The position numbers and the translations under genes were made by a program. A stretch of 64,000 bases of DNA from Polymyxa betae (Eukaryota; Endomyxa; Phytomyxea; Plasmodiophorida; Plasmodiophoridae), in contig RBZT01000500.1 in the NCBI GenBank assembly GCA_003693705.1, positions 1-64,000 of the forward strand, read 5' to 3'. The notes below the pieces were generated by a model. The model was not told the DNA's origin and did not search any database. It was given only the letters and a program-made list of their open reading frames with translations. Positions 1-12,329 of this stretch are shown here, one piece after another; positions within the stretch are counted from its first letter, which is position 1, and each line of letters starts with the position of its first letter.

Positions 1-102
1 GAAGGGGCTGCTGAGGTGGGCTCGGCAGATGGCTCTTCAGAAGGTTCTTCAGAAGGGGCTGCTGAGGTGGGCTCGGCAGATGGCTCTTCAGAAGGCTCTT
101 CA
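1..102. repeat. 51-bp tandem repeat, two copies at the window edge
   Basis: A 51-bp unit begins at 1 and again at 52, with few differences. It encodes a 17-residue E/P/S/A/T repeat in the tail of the secreted Cys-rich protein. The array probably continues to the left of the window. Confidence 0.85.
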
Positions 103-725
103 GATGGGACAGTAGTGGGGTCAGCAGTTGGCTCGTCGGTTTCAGGAGCAGGTGTTTTGCGAGAACGGGTGGTTGTCTTTCTGGGTAGTGTTGTCAAGAT
201 TGTTGTCACATTGCACCAGGTAACATTGCTCAGATTGGAGGCATTGCTGCCATTGAACGGCATCGTGCAATTAGTGACATTGCTGATGTTGAGCTTGCTG
301 GTGTAAAGGGGTTTGAATGGGACCACGACTTTCCGGCATTTACAGTATTTAGCAGGGCAATCAGGCGGGAGGTTGTTGCTAATGGTCGGTTAACGTTCCT
401 CTTTATACACAGATAGTACATATTTACTAACCAGGTAGCGTCACACCAGTAGTCTGTGGCAATGGCGTTCCTAGCTTTGCATACTAATCTTTCTCCAGGA
501 GCATTTTGGCATGCGCAAAAGGATTTCGGACCTGAAATGTTGAATTTAGGCATGTATTTGAACGATTCCAGTATGCATACAGAAAGATGGATTGCTGTTA
601 CAGTTCTCATCGCAAAACTGATCGGTGGTGCGGACATCAATAGCCTTGCAAAGTTTACGAGCATGAACTTGAGAGCAGAGAGCTAGAACGCAGAGCGCAA
701 ACAAGATGTTTGATGTGAACGACAT
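1..725 (-). CDS. Secreted Cys-rich protein with tandem WC-CNC modules and Glu/Pro/Ser/Thr-rich tail (partial, 3' end outside window)
   Basis: Minus-strand gene starting at 725 with a clear signal peptide (hydrophobic core followed by SQVHA-type cleavage). Two introns fit, 532-580 and 379-431. Splicing gives two tandem cysteine modules of the form D-x-(F/W)-C-D-x-x-C-N...C-P...C-x-C; the second reads TDYWCDATCNNLPPDCP then KYCKC. A Thr/Asn-rich stretch with several N-x-S/T sites follows, then an acidic tail of repeated SEEPSAEPTSAAP that runs off the window. The module resembles short extracellular Cys modules seen in secreted proteins of several protist groups, but I cannot assign a named family. 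I infer an extracellular or cell-surface role. It is divergent with the His-rich gene at 1138. Confidence 0.7.
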
Positions 726-1137
726 GATTCGAAATGATGTCCAGTATGACGACATGATCGGTTTAAATAGCGCCGCCTGGAACAGGGTGCCGGTCATTGC
801 CGACATGTGCATCACTTGCCACTGTAATGTGCACATCGTCACAGATTGAACATCCCGAATCACGTTCCTTTACGCGGAATGAACTACATCTGACTGCATC
901 AAGAGCAGAGGTAGTTTCTGAGGCTTGAACAACGCCTACTGTGTATAGTAAAGAGCATGACTTTGTCCATGCCTACCATGATACGTGCGATGCAAGTTCG
1001 GCAATTCTGGGACCATTCGGACATGAAAAGTTTTATGAACTTTACCTCGTTTTTGAAAAAGGTTGTTGAGTCAACTGTTAGTTTCACCCAATGACTAGAC
1101 TGGCACCAATGAAAAATCAGAGCTTAATAATCACGAA
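726..1137. other. Divergent intergenic region with one TGAGTCA site
   Basis: Shared 5' region of the secreted Cys-rich gene (minus) and the first His-rich gene (plus). No convincing coding frame. It contains TGAGTCA at 1067-1073, the bZIP-type motif also found upstream of the other three His-rich genes. Confidence 0.6.
1067..1073. promoter_or_regulatory. TGAGTCA bZIP-type (AP-1/GCN4-like) site
   Basis: Exact TGAGTCA, 65-71 bp upstream of the start codon of the His-rich gene at 1138. The same 7-mer recurs upstream of the other three His-rich genes. The motif match is direct; its function is inferred. Confidence 0.45.
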
Positions 1138-2030
1138 ATGCGATGTCGTGCTCGAACCACGATGTTGCTATTAATCCTAATATATTTAATATCGCCGACA
1201 TATTCATTCAGCAAACACCGAAATCAGGGCATGAAACATAGACAACATCACGGCAATCATGATGATCAGCATAAACCTAGCTGGATGGACGATTACAACT
1301 ATGATGACGAAGAGTTCGGCATGAACTTTGGTGATTGGGGTCACGATTTTGGCCACGAAGATAAAGGCCATCACCTGGATGACTTGGAGATGTTGGGAGA
1401 CCACCATCATGACGTGGAGGTTGACGAAGACTGGCATGATAATGAAGAGCATCATGAACATGAGGACGAAGATTATGATCATGGACGTGAAGAAGAACAT
1501 GACGTTCCAGGCCATCATTTTACTGGATTCCGTCATGGTCATCATGGAGATGCTCATCATAGTGATGATGACCACCACGCCGGTGCAAAGGGCCACGAAG
1601 CAACTCGATCATGGGAAGATGATCACAACGATGAATTCCATCGGGACGATGGTGTAGATGAGATCGAGGGTAAAGTCAAGGACCGTAGTACTGTCCAGAC
1701 TTCAGCTAATATCAATGCCCAAGTCAGTTGCCCAATCTTCGATGTAAGAATCGTAGCTAACTGCCGCTTGCCTAGGTCACTGGAAACGACCTACATTCTG
1801 AAAGTCACCACGATTCGCAGAATCACGAAAACGAGCATCATTCTAGTCTGGAATACGACCGCGATGACGAGACGATGGAAGAGGATGGCTATAAACGTCT
1901 GTCAAGCTATGGGGACGACGACGAAGAAATGCACGATGACGATCGTAAAGAGCATGGCGGTGATCATGGTGACAAAGATGATCACCACCATCATCATAGA
2001 CACCATCGTAGCCACCACCATGACGATTGA
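1138..2030 (+). CDS. Secreted His/Asp/Glu-rich protein A
   Basis: Starts with a hydrophobic signal peptide (MLLLILIYLISPTYS; the ATG at 1138 or the one at 1162 could be used). The rest is extremely rich in His, Asp and Glu, with many HH, HHH and DHH runs and a C-terminal HHHHH cluster. One intron at 1723-1775 is needed to stay in the His-rich frame; splicing restores a continuous acidic/His reading frame to TGA at 2028-2030. No cysteines or known domain. It belongs with the genes at 8209, 12330 and 13398. Metal chelation (Zn, Cu, Ni) in the secretory path or outside the cell is the natural inference from composition, but is not shown. A TGAGTCA site lies 65 bp upstream. Confidence 0.8.
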
Positions 2031-2275
2031 CCGGCGTAGAAGTCATCTATATTCCAATCCTAAACTTAATAAATTAAATGGACAGAGTGTTCCATCGGAA
2101 ATTATGAGCAAGATTTCGTTACAGCCTGGTTGTATCAATTTCAAATGACAGAGCGCAGCCATCTCTAGAATGAATGATCTCATCGTCTTTCGCTCCACAA
2201 TTTGGAAACTCTTCTTGTTCAGTTCTACTGCCTCGGTCTGTTGCATGATGATACAAGGTGGCCTAATGCCCTGTA

Positions 2276-3145
2276 TCACTGCTGTTTCCCTATCATGGGT
2301 TGCTCAATGATTGCACGAATCGTTTCCAGCTGTGGTGTCCTCGCCGATATAACCGAGTACCCCATACCACTGGATTCAGATTCTGGTAAAAACCGGGCAG
2401 CGCATAGAATTGGGTTATTCACCGCTCCCCGAAGCGCTCTAAGCTGTTCCAAGTGCAGAATCTCTCGTAATCTTTTAGCAATGCGGACGAATTCATACTA
2501 AATGAAATAGAAACCTCATTTTACAAGGACGGCGTCTGTGTTGGGGATGCGGCACCAGTGATGGTAATATCGTTTCGGGCGTGTATTGAACCATAAACAT
2601 AAGGTGTATTGAGATTCACTGAAGGCCGACTACGTCCATGAGAACGAACGGATCCCGAGATATAGGGATGATTTGTAATAAACAAAGAGAAAGTTCCAAT
2701 TTCAGTTTCGAGCCCAGCTGCACGCCAAATCCAGCAACTGATGCGGAAACTCCATCCATTGACCCACCTAATCCAGCAACCTTGGCCTCGGCGTTGCAAA
2801 ATTCGACATTGGCGAATGCATGTACGCCTGATAAACCCGCTTGTTATTTCGCCCGATCCTTGCCCTAAACCCTCAATCCGAAATTGTACATCAGCCAAAT
2901 GCCCTAAACTGACGATTTGGATAGTCTGAATAGCTCCAGGTATGGGATTCCGCTGTTTATTGTACCGATCGCACGGCTCCAATCCAAATCACAGCCTTTT
3001 TAGAGCGGGAAATCCCAATTCTAGATCAGTGAAACCCCAATTCTGAAGCGCTGCGCACGTTACGGTTATCTTACTGCATATTTCCTCTCCATACCAAACT
3101 GTGCAGTTGTGAAATAATCTGAGTGTCAGCCAGATAGTCTCCCAT
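2276..3145 (-). CDS. Unrecognised multi-exon protein
   Basis: Minus-strand gene from ATG at 3145. Short introns give a continuous protein with blocks such as GNMQIGISRSKKAVIWIGA, RSTIQIVSLGHLAD, an Ala/Gly/Val-rich block (AEAKVAGLGGSMDGVSA) and a C-terminal helical block (EFVRIAKRLREILHLEQLR). The best-supported intron is 27 nt, 2498-2524, joining two open exons in phase 0. The middle exon borders are uncertain. I do not recognise the family. The first two blocks look conserved in style, not low complexity. It is head-to-head with the DOCK gene, 146 bp apart, so they may share a promoter. A CCCTAAACCCT motif (2863-2873) lies in what I read as an intron. Confidence 0.5.
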
Positions 3146-3291
3146 TTGTTTGGCCTCGCAGCCAGATGCTGCGAAGAGGGCTCCCTAATGGTTTCACACG
3201 TAGTCACAGGGTGCCATTGCAACCAATCAAAGCAGATTTCACCTACAGCATCCTCTGCATCGCTATGTCGTGAATTGTTATTCCCATCGTC

Positions 3292-6200
3292 ATGGTTAGT
3301 GATTCGATTCTGTCATCGACATCGACCCGGCCAACTTCCATACGAAGAAGGCGAAGAAAATCGATTGCTCGCTTGTTTGGGGCTCTGGTCGTCCCGGCAA
3401 ATGAAGCACAGCGAGCGAATCGCCTTCGCGATGGTTGCATCATTCCGCTGGACCTGGATCGTGTTCGACCAGATTGCTTATTGCCAGCAGAAATCGCATC
3501 GTTATATGCAGAGGCTGATAATCCTAAAGGCTCGGATGCGCTGCTCACGTCTGCAGGAAGGCTCTCCAAAGCCACCATTTATGTTCGGCTTAATTTCGTT
3601 AGGATTGCTGTTTATGAAAATCAATCCGTAGAGATTGAGATAGGCATATTCGATCAAAGTGTTGAACGATTCATCACCGATAGCATTGTTCTAGGCTCAA
3701 GTGGCAATTCTCTTTCTGATTGGGTTGGGTTCGTCGACGTGCAGATCTCTTCATCCTGTGTTATTGTAGCTCGTATCTATGCCATTGGCGGTTTGGTTAA
3801 GAATTGTTCGTCCATTCGCGACTGTCGTCGGCAAATAGGGTTCTCTTCTTTCCCCTTGTCTCACGTATTTTCTGAGGCCCCTTTGACACAACATGATCTG
3901 GCTGTATTGAGACCCAAATCAGATCAATCATTTGCCAAATTGCTCACATCATCATCTGCTGGAACTCGTTTTAGACCTTCGATGGCGTTCAAGCTGCGTT
4001 TTCAGATGGCCAATGTGATTCCATTAGGAACTCCTTATCATTGCTCATCGGGCTTATCAACTAATGGTCATCTCGAATCCTCTTCGTTGATTCGTTTCGA
4101 GCTGATTTGCGGGGAATTTAAAAACTCGTTTAAGTCGTCTCAGATGAATATCTGCATTGAGGCGTCTATTATCATTCGTGGGACCACTAAGGAATTGGCC
4201 TGTTTGAGGCGTGGCTCCGAAGGACTCTCTGTCAAATACACGTCTGCAATCGTTTATCATTGCAATTCACCTGAATTTCATGAGAGTTTTCTGTAAGCAT
4301 TCTACAGCTTTCTGGCAATGAGCTAATTCCGAATAGGGTCAATGTCAGTGCAATCCGTAATGAGGCTCAGAATTCGCATGTCTCCCTTCTGCTTCGCGCT
4401 CTTCATGTTGCCAGATATGGCACCGTAACTACTATGGGCTACATCACTTTAGTGGTTTTCGACCGAGAGTCTGGGAAGATCGCCACAACCAATAATCATA
4501 TTGTTGCCGTCCATTTACTTGACATTGCCAACAACAAGAAAACAAAGAACCGAATAATGTTCAGATCATCGGTCTCTTTTTTTGAATTTCTCAATCAATT
4601 CATAAAACGTGTCAGTAGGTTGTGTCCAAACATGAGACAGATGACGATATCTTGGCGACTGTACTAAGCGGCAAGGCATTGTATAAGGACTTGAAGCTAG
4701 CGCATACTCGTATCGAGCACACTTCAAATTTGGATGTTCTGCTACAAACAAAGCTGATGGAACACTATATTCTGAAAGGGTCACTTCAACATTATTGATT
4801 CCTGCTATTTTATTGATGAGTGTTTCAGAGCACATCGGCAAGACGCTACTTTGAATGCAGCTTGGTCACTATATTGCTTATTGAGAAAGAGAATTCTTAA
4901 CAGAGGTGGATTCTCTTTTGAGCCGATTCAAGCCGACATCTTGCTCACCAACTTGATGTTGTGTTTTCGGTTGAATTTGCCCGATCTGGTTCAGTTATCC
5001 TTAGAGATCTTCCATGGTGGGTGAAAACGTCTTGCTGAGTTTCACAAGCTTGTACTAAGCTGATATCTAGACCCGTCACTTGTTGTCATGTCAGATTGTT
5101 CAAAGAGTCTCGTTGAATCCGTCATCGTAGAAGCTGGCAGAGGTTCAGTCAGGTTGTGAGTCTCGGGATTCTCTACTGACAAATATTGCCAACAGGTTCA
5201 TGTGCTCTGACTGGGAAAAGTCTTGTTTTGCTGTTTAAACTGTTTGCCCCGGTTGTTGCTCCAGATCAGCTTCGCACTGTTTTCGACCGCCTGAGTGTTA
5301 AGCTGAATATTTACGACGCCGAAAGGTTTCTTCGAACCAAACTGGCCGAAATCTTTCATCCAGACCCGAAGATCGATCGCAAGTGCTTGATCTCTCTAGC
5401 AGCTGATTTTGCCTCATCATCTGATGGTTTGTAGTATTCTTGCTGGGCTCGCTCTTGAAGTTTGACTTCCTCATAGACAGGTGTTGCTATTTAGCCCGGC
5501 CTTTATCTATTGTGTTGCAAGCAAAGTTCTCTGAAGACAATGTTCCGAGTTTACTCTCATTGCTTCACCGACTTTATACCATACTCCACGTGCTATCAGT
5601 GGACAAGTCTCTGAGCGCTATTCAAATTCCGACCATGCAGATTTTGAGAGTTCTACATTCCAGTAGATTTGTTATCCCACCTGACGAAGTGGAGATTCAC
5701 CTAGATTATGCGTCAAGAATTTCGAATGGCTCAGCGTTGTAAGTGTATGCTGATTGATGTGTTTATGTATTGATCAAGCTCAGTAATCACTCACACATTG
5801 TTCTTCGAATTATGGAGCTACACGCAGCCATTTTGATATTGGATATGATTCCAGCGATGCCTGATGTCAATCTTTCGGTTTCTCGAACCTTGCTGATGTT
5901 GTTAAATGGGAAGGATATGCAATTACAAGGGTAAACGAAATGCCTTGCAAAATACGTTCCAGCTCAGAATAATGTTAGAATCCGAAAACGTCGATCTGCG
6001 TATGTCTCCCTTCACGTTATCCAGTGGCTTCGGCCCTGGATGTTAAAGATTCTGATGCGGCACTCTGCTACTTCTCCAGACCTAATGACTTTTGAGCTAT
6101 TAATTCACTTCATGATACGCTCAAGCTCCGATCTTGGCGGAACACAAAATTTGCTAGAAAAATGGCGAACTGTAGTCAAAAGCGGTCTATATGAGAACTC

Positions 6201-7926
6201 GGTCTGCAATGAAGTATTCATCATATTGCAAGAAAGGTTTGCTCAGAGTGCGGTTGAATGAAGCTCGGCTAAATTCCATTTAGACGTCTATATTCTTGTG
6301 CCATCGAGTTTTTCAAACATATAAGAGGATCATGGGAAAGTGAAAGCTTTCTGGTTTTTTTTACTCATTTAAGTGAAGCAGAGTTAGCTTTTTTAGAAGG
6401 AAATACTGACAGAAAGATTGACGCGTTGGTCTCTGGTCTCAACGCTGTCAGGCACATAAGCGAAGCATTGCAAATCCGCATGTATATCGTCGACGAGCTA
6501 ATTGGTCAGTACGATTCCATGCAACTTGCCGGTCCAGAACTAGCTCAGGTGCGAAGTATGATTTCGTCAGACAACTCGCACTAAACACTGTTCAGTGTTA
6601 TTTAGAACGTGGTGAAAATCAGCCCTCGACAGATATTGGTCGTCTTGGTGATTTTCGAAACGCGCTACAAATTTCAACCGATTGTTTCGAATGGGGTGTG
6701 CGCATTTTTGTGCAACGCTTTTACATACTGACTTCGAATAGAAAAAGCTGCAATGATCTGCGAAAGGATAATATATGGGTGTACGGGGCCAGATAAGGAT
6801 CCCAGCTTCGTTCCACATTTCAGAAGAATACGTGCCGATCTTCTTCGTCGCATTCAGACTGAAGATCGAGTAATGCCCCAGTACGCTCGAGTTGCTTTCA
6901 GCGACTGCAGCTTTCATCACACTTCCGGTAATTAGAGCCTTTTTACTTTGGAGTATTTAACATGTAGATAGAACGTGGGAGAGAATTTGTGTACCGTTTA
7001 AGAACTGGAGAGAGCGTTCTTGAGTTCACAGATCGGTTTCGTTTGCAGTATCCGTATGCTGAGATCAGAAATACATATGTCGACCCAGCCGAGGTCCAAG
7101 ATAATCCTGTCATAGCGATTCAAAGAGTTGAAGTTTCCAGTGGTTGTCAAAATGAAGAGAGCGGTACTGATGTCGACGCCGATTCGCTGAGTTTGCCTGT
7201 TCGATTCCGTCATTTCGCAATGCATTCAGATGCTAGTGCATTTTCGTTTGCTAGAATGGTGATTATTCCGTCCACGAGAGCGGAAGAGGATCTCAGTCCA
7301 GATACCGATAGTATGTTTTCTGACGTTTTGTGACTAATAATATGTTTCTGATTTCGCGTTCAGTTTGCCGTCAATGGTTTAAAATCCATTGCATCAAAGT
7401 TGCGAACAAATTCCCTTGCCTTTCTCGACGTCAACTTATCCTTAGCCATAAACATTACTGGCAAAGTCCCATCCAAACTGCCATTATAACTGTGAGGCAG
7501 GGCACCCAAAAATTAAAGCGTGAAATGGAGAAAATAATTTTTGCTGCTAAACAAAAGGACGGCAATATCGACGTCAGTCAGCTGTCATTGGTGTTATCCG
7601 GTTCGTTATTACTTTTTTTCAACCTCAAACTAATGCTGTCTAAAAGGTATTATTGACGCCCCTGTCAATGGCGGCATTGCAATCTACCGATCTTGTTTCT
7701 TGCCCAATTCTGAGAGATATACAGACGAACAAGAAGAACTATTGAGTGCTATCAGAAATCAAAGAAGCGTTCTAAAGAAAGGATTGACTTTATTCAAGGA
7801 TTCAATATCGCCTGCACTCTTGCCATTACACGCGGTATGAAATCCATCAAAATACTGTTTCTCATCTGACATAATCCCACTTAGCATCTAGAGAATCAAT
7901 TGCAGAAGACTTTTCCAGAGTCATAA
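3292..7926 (+). CDS. DOCK-family guanine nucleotide exchange factor
   Basis: A long multi-exon gene. Around 4230-4460 a C2-like DHR-1 block is visible (YHCNSPEFHESFLV, then HVSLLLRALHVARYG and MGYITL). Helical, armadillo-like exons fill 4.9-6.6 kb. The DHR-2 domain follows: REFVYRLRTGESVLEF with VIAIQRVEVS (about 6980-7140), and near the end LKREMEKIIFAAKQKDGN followed by LVLSGIIDAPVNGG, the counterpart of the LQGSV...VNxGP nucleotide-sensor region of DOCK proteins. The last exon ends HLENQLQKTFPES. DHR-2 proteins activate Rac/Cdc42-type GTPases; DHR-1 binds phosphoinositides. The arrangement is closest to the DOCK C/D (zizimin) type, but the subclass is uncertain. Several internal exon borders are approximate. 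Confidence 0.8.
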
Positions 7927-8044
7927 ATATACCTTACACCAATCTTGAGGACATTTGTTGAAAACAGATATATTTATACAGAGACCTTCAGTTAGGCAAT
8001 TTCACTTGCTTCATTGTGGACTAATTTCGGAACAACATCTCTTG

Positions 8045-8051
8045 TGACTCA
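8045..8051. promoter_or_regulatory. TGACTCA bZIP-type site
   Basis: Exact TGACTCA about 160 bp upstream of the His-rich gene at 8209. A second copy at 8653-8659 lies just past its 3' end. Part of the site set shared by all four His-rich genes. Confidence 0.35.
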
Positions 8052-8208
8052 CGAGTTTCGGTATTCTGGTATTCGGAACTTCAAGAATGATTGAATCACG
8101 AAACCATTGGATTTCCGATGGTGGCAATAGTTCCGTCATCTGAATGCTGACATCATTTCACTTTCAAAATCCAACCAGAGTTCGAACAATATCCCATTCA
8201 CTGGAAAA

Positions 8209-8547
8209 ATGCGATCTGTGGCCATCCTTGGTGTGCTTTTGATTAGTTTGATTTCCCTCGCCTCATCTTATGAAGAAGACGCCATGCGGGAATCGAATCT
8301 GAATGAACACGATGAAGGCCATCGGGCGGGAAAGGAACATGAGGTTGAAGTGGATATCTCAGTTCAAGACCACACTCCGAGTCATGGGCATCACGCTCGT
8401 CATCATCCAGGGCACCATCACCTGGCTGAGGATGAAGATGATGAATACGGCGATGTTCATGGCCATGGCCATAATCCCCATGAGTTGTCTCACAATGAAA
8501 TGGTCGATATGCTACACGGCGACGATGACGACGACTTCTTGCATTGA
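8209..8547 (+). CDS. Secreted His-rich protein B (short)
   Basis: Intronless 112-aa protein: signal peptide (VAILGVLLISLISLASS), an acidic stretch, a dense His block (HGHHARHHPGHHHLAEDEDD) and a C-terminal DDDDDFLH. No known domain. An AATAAA at about 8617 could serve for polyadenylation. Composition and signal peptide link it to the genes at 1138, 12330 and 13398; sequence similarity beyond composition is weak. A secreted or lumenal metal-binding role is inferred. Confidence 0.75.
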   Translation: MRSVAILGVLLISLISLASSYEEDAMRESNLNEHDEGHRAGKEHEVEVDISVQDHTPSHGHHARHHPGHHHLAEDEDDEYGDVHGHGHNPHELSHNEMVDMLHGDDDDDFLH

Positions 8548-8865
8548 GTTGCTGTTTCTGTTTGAATCATCCAATATCCTGTATTGACTTTCGAATCAAA
8601 AGAATCGATTCCAGCAAATAAAGTTTGGCCATTTCGTCATAGCAATTTGAACTGACTCATTTTTTCACTTCATGTATGCATGGTTGGGGGCTCTCTCTTC
8701 AACATAAGGTACGTCTGATGCATTTTTGTCAGACTTTATAGAAGGTACCGGAATGTCACGGGGACAGGTCGGAGCGCACAGGTTGCCAAAGCCGGTTATT
8801 AACTGGAATATCCATAGTTGAATTCCAATTAGCACGTAGCTATTGAGCTGACTCTTTCTTTTTGA
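8548..8865. other. Intergenic, no gene seen
   Basis: 3' flank of the short His-rich gene and 5' flank of thiamine pyrophosphokinase. It holds an AATAAA near 8617 and TGACTCA at 8653-8659; no coding frame that I can support. Confidence 0.5.
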
Positions 8866-9889
8866 TGGAGCTCGATCATGAATCGCTCCTGAACGCCGAC
8901 CAAGGGCATGCCTTGGTCGTTCTAAACAACTTCCGCCGGGAATTGTCGCATAATGATGCACTGTTGATAGAATTATGGAAGAGAGCATCGTTCGTAGTGG
9001 TCGCTGATGGCGCCGCAACGTACACATCAAAATTATATGAAATTGGCATGTAGGTCTTTACAAATCCTTTTTGACAGCCTGCTTATATCTCTTAGATCGG
9101 CGCCAAATGCAGTCTGTGGTGACTTTGATTCTGTAGAAGAGGCAACATTAAATGATCATCTGGATCGTGGCTCTGCCATAATCCGTTTAGATTCGCAAAA
9201 TCATACAGATCTGCAAAAGTGATGTTGAACCATTTAAAAAAAGAAACCTTAATTTCTCTGGCAGATGCGTCCATATTGTCGCTTGCAACCAACTAGGAAT
9301 TCACACCCAGAAGCAAGACGATATTTTATCGCTTGGTATGCGGTTTCGCACAGGACAATGACAATCATCAACCATAATGCAGAACTTACCGATGAGTTAC
9401 AATTGGACGTTATCGTGTTCGGGGCTTTCGGAGGACGATTTGATCACGAGATGAGCGCAATACATGAGCTGTATCGATCCCAGCATTGGTTTCGATCGAT
9501 AACTTTGCTTTCTAATTGCAATCTAGCTTGCTTGATTAGACCAGGGAGAACTGTGATTGTAGGATCAGGTTCGTTTTCAAATTTCAAAGCTGAGTAAGTC
9601 CACAGAAATGTCACAAACAATTACAGCTTGGCAGCACCTGTGGATTGCTGCCGCTGGGTTCGCCAGTGACTTCAATCTCGACAAAAGGTCGCCAGATTTA
9701 GAAACCCATCCTAGCTGACCGCTCATAGGTTTGAAATGGGATATTTTGAAGCGCAGTCTGAAGCTAGGAACCTTCGTCTCAACTAGCAATCGCATCATCT
9801 CCGATACAATAGAGATCGAATGCTCCGAACCCGTCATTTTGACAACATCGTTGACATCACAGCAATACCAACGTTCTATATTTACATAA
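8866..9889 (+). CDS. TPK1: Thiamine pyrophosphokinase
   Basis: Transfers pyrophosphate from ATP to thiamine to make thiamine diphosphate in the cytosol. Visible motifs in order: ALVVLNNFRRELS, VVVADGAAT, CGDFDS, QNHTDLQK spliced to CVHIVACNQLG, then FGAFGGRFDHEMS, and the C-terminal TPK beta domain GLLPLGSPVTSISTKGLKWD...STSNRIISD. Short introns separate these blocks; one begins at about 9221 directly after DLQK. The protein of about 240 aa matches the eukaryotic family. The start is the ATG of MELDHESLL, uncertain by a base or two in the numbering. Stop at 9887-9889. Confidence 0.92.
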
Positions 9890-10118
9890 ACCTGATAAAC
9901 TCTTTTATCGGCGGCGCGGGTAACATCCCCGGGCAAATCTGAATGCCGAATCGTGCTGGGATGTTCCAGACTGAGGATCGAGACAGATCCAGAGGATTCA
10001 TAAAGAAGAGAGGAAACAATAATGAGGATTAGCAAAGGTTCTCTATTAGTGTAGGAGGACAGGACTCACAGAGGAGGCTCCGTTCTCAGTCAAGCCTTGT
10101 TACATTCACTTTCCATTC

Positions 10119-12025
10119 ATGTTCAAAGGCTTGGTCGTTATCTTCATATCTGTCGCATTCGTCAGCGCCCATTCCGACGACGACCTTCTGCAAAGGGCTG
10201 ATGCGTTCTGTAACGCTGGTAACTGCCAAGAGGCGCTGAAGCTGCTAGGAACCGCACATGAGTCTAAGGCCAGTTTCAAGGCGGCTGGGGCAATAGCTGA
10301 ACTGTATCAAACTGGAAAGTTAAATGGAGAATCATCGCATACTGGTGCAGATTATGAGACAGCTCGGGCTTGGCTCGAAAAAGGAGCCGCTTTAGGCGAT
10401 CCCGATTGTCATCGCTCTCTCGGCTTCTTGCATGCTACAGGCATAGGATTGAATGGAACTGTAGATATGGCACAAAGTTTGTTGCAGTATTTTATGGGAG
10501 GACAAAACGGTTTATGTATGGAATGCTCAATGGCTGTGGGCTATCGCTATTTGTATGGCTATGGCGTGCAGAAAAGCTGTGATTCAGCCGTTAAATTCTA
10601 TATAGAGGCTTCAAGCGAAGGTATGAGATTCGTCGAGAGTTATGGTGCTTTTAAAATATAAATCTGATTTTCCTTAGCAATATCGAAAATTGAGACTACT
10701 AGTCCTTTCGAGAGGATTCGCCTAACAGACGAAAGTAACCGGAACAAGCCTGCAGAAGAGTCAAAAGTACTTTTGCTTTCTCCCGCCGAATTGTCCAATT
10801 AATAATCTTTCAGGACGTCATACATTATTTTGAAAATGCAGCAGATGGTGGAGATGTCGCTGCTCAATTAGCACTTGGTCAGCTCACTCAGCGTGGTCTT
10901 CGAGGCGTCCCTCAAGATATGGCGCGAGCCGCTGAGTACTTTGAACGGGCAGCGCAGCAAGGTGACGCTAACGCCATGGCTCAGCTGGCGACCGTATACG
11001 TTAACGGAGAAGGCAGACCGCAAAATAACCAGACCGCTTTGAAGCTGTTCAAAAAGTCGGCAGCTTTAGGCAATGCGGCTGGGTATACAGGCCTCGGATA
11101 CATGTACATGACGGGGAGAGGTGTGGAAAAGAATATGCAGCTGGCATTAAAATATTATAAGGAAGGCGCCGATCTCGGAGCCCCTGAAGCCCAGTATGAA
11201 CTAGCTTTGATGTATCTCGATGGAGAGCACGTAGAGCGGTCGTACGCGACAGCTCTGCATTATTTCACCCAAGCTGCCCATCAAGGTCATACTCCTTCGC
11301 TCTTCAATCTGGCCCAGCTTCATTTGATGGGAATGGGTACTATTAAGTCGTGCTCCTTGGCTGTTAGACTTCATAAAGTGGTCGCTGAGAGAGGACCTTG
11401 GGCAGCTTCTAGGCATAATCAAGGACACGAAGACTTCGTAAACGGGAATTATGAAGGTGCATTATGGTCATACAGTCAATGTGCGATGGCAGGCGATGAG
11501 ATATGCCAGTTAAATGCTGCATGGATGCTTTCCCAAGCTATAGGGTATTATCGCAGTGATCATGAGAGATTGGCGGTTGCTTTTTGGAGAATGGCAGCAG
11601 ACCAAGGTTCTGCTTACGCTCAAAGAATCCTGGGCGACCTATCGTTCTCTGGTATTATATCTGGTGGCCCTGAAGAAGCTATGAGAAGATATCAGCAGGC
11701 GGCTGATAGATCCGACCCCCAAGCTTTATTCAATCTAGGCTATATGCACGAATGGGGCCCCGCACAGGATCTGTATCTTGCTAAGCGAGCATACGATCAA
11801 TGCAAACAAGCGAGTCCTTTGGCCGCCGTCCCTGTGCAGTTGGCGCTTTTGGTTCTTTCCATCCACATGTGGTGGGTGGGTCTGCCCGATTCCTCAGAGC
11901 AGGCCAGGACGGCTCCTAAATGGCGAATCGATCTCGAATCGGCAGAGAACATTATCCTTGTTGTATTATGTGCAGCGCTGGCTCTGGTTGTGTACATTCG
12001 CCAACGCCGGATTGTACGTTCCTAG
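10119..12025 (+). CDS. SEL1L: SEL1L/HRD3-type ERAD receptor with Sel1 repeats
   Basis: Signal peptide (GLVVIFISVAFVSA), then about ten Sel1-like repeats (for example AAEYFERAAQQGDANAMAQLA and GYTGLGYMYMTGRGVEKN), and one transmembrane segment near the C-terminus (ENIILVVLCAALALVVYI) with a short basic tail. This is the layout of Hrd3/SEL1L, the lumenal partner of the Hrd1 ubiquitin ligase that receives misfolded glycoproteins for ER-associated degradation. Two introns, about 10621-10677 and 10769-10813, join the N-terminal, linker and main exons in frame. At about 600 aa it is shorter than human SEL1L but near fungal Hrd3. Another membrane-anchored Sel1 protein is possible, less likely. Confidence 0.85.
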
Positions 12026-12212
12026 GAAGTTGTTCAAGACGACATTCTGAAGATCAGAAGTCTCTCACTATGTACATTCTAAGCCAGCAAACATAAACCT
12101 AACACACTATTTTATTGTATACGTAGATCGGGTCCATTGTGAATCTCCAAGTAGATCATTTCGAACAAGTCCCGAGCTTCCGGGAATTTCGGCGTGAATC
12201 AAATGTCCTTCA

Positions 12213-12239
12213 TGAGTCATGTTGTTCATCGATGACTCA
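12213..12239. promoter_or_regulatory. Paired bZIP-type sites TGAGTCA and TGACTCA
   Basis: TGAGTCA at 12213-12219 and TGACTCA at 12233-12239, 20 bp apart and about 90-115 bp upstream of the His-rich gene at 12330. Paired spacing and the repeat of this layout before the next paralogue suggest a real control element. Function inferred. Confidence 0.5.
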
Positions 12240-12329
12240 AGATAGCCTCCAGGTTGACATCAATCAGGTCGGAGAGCTGCCATTATCCTATTTTCGCATA
12301 ATTGACGAACCCCGATTTTTAGCTCACCG

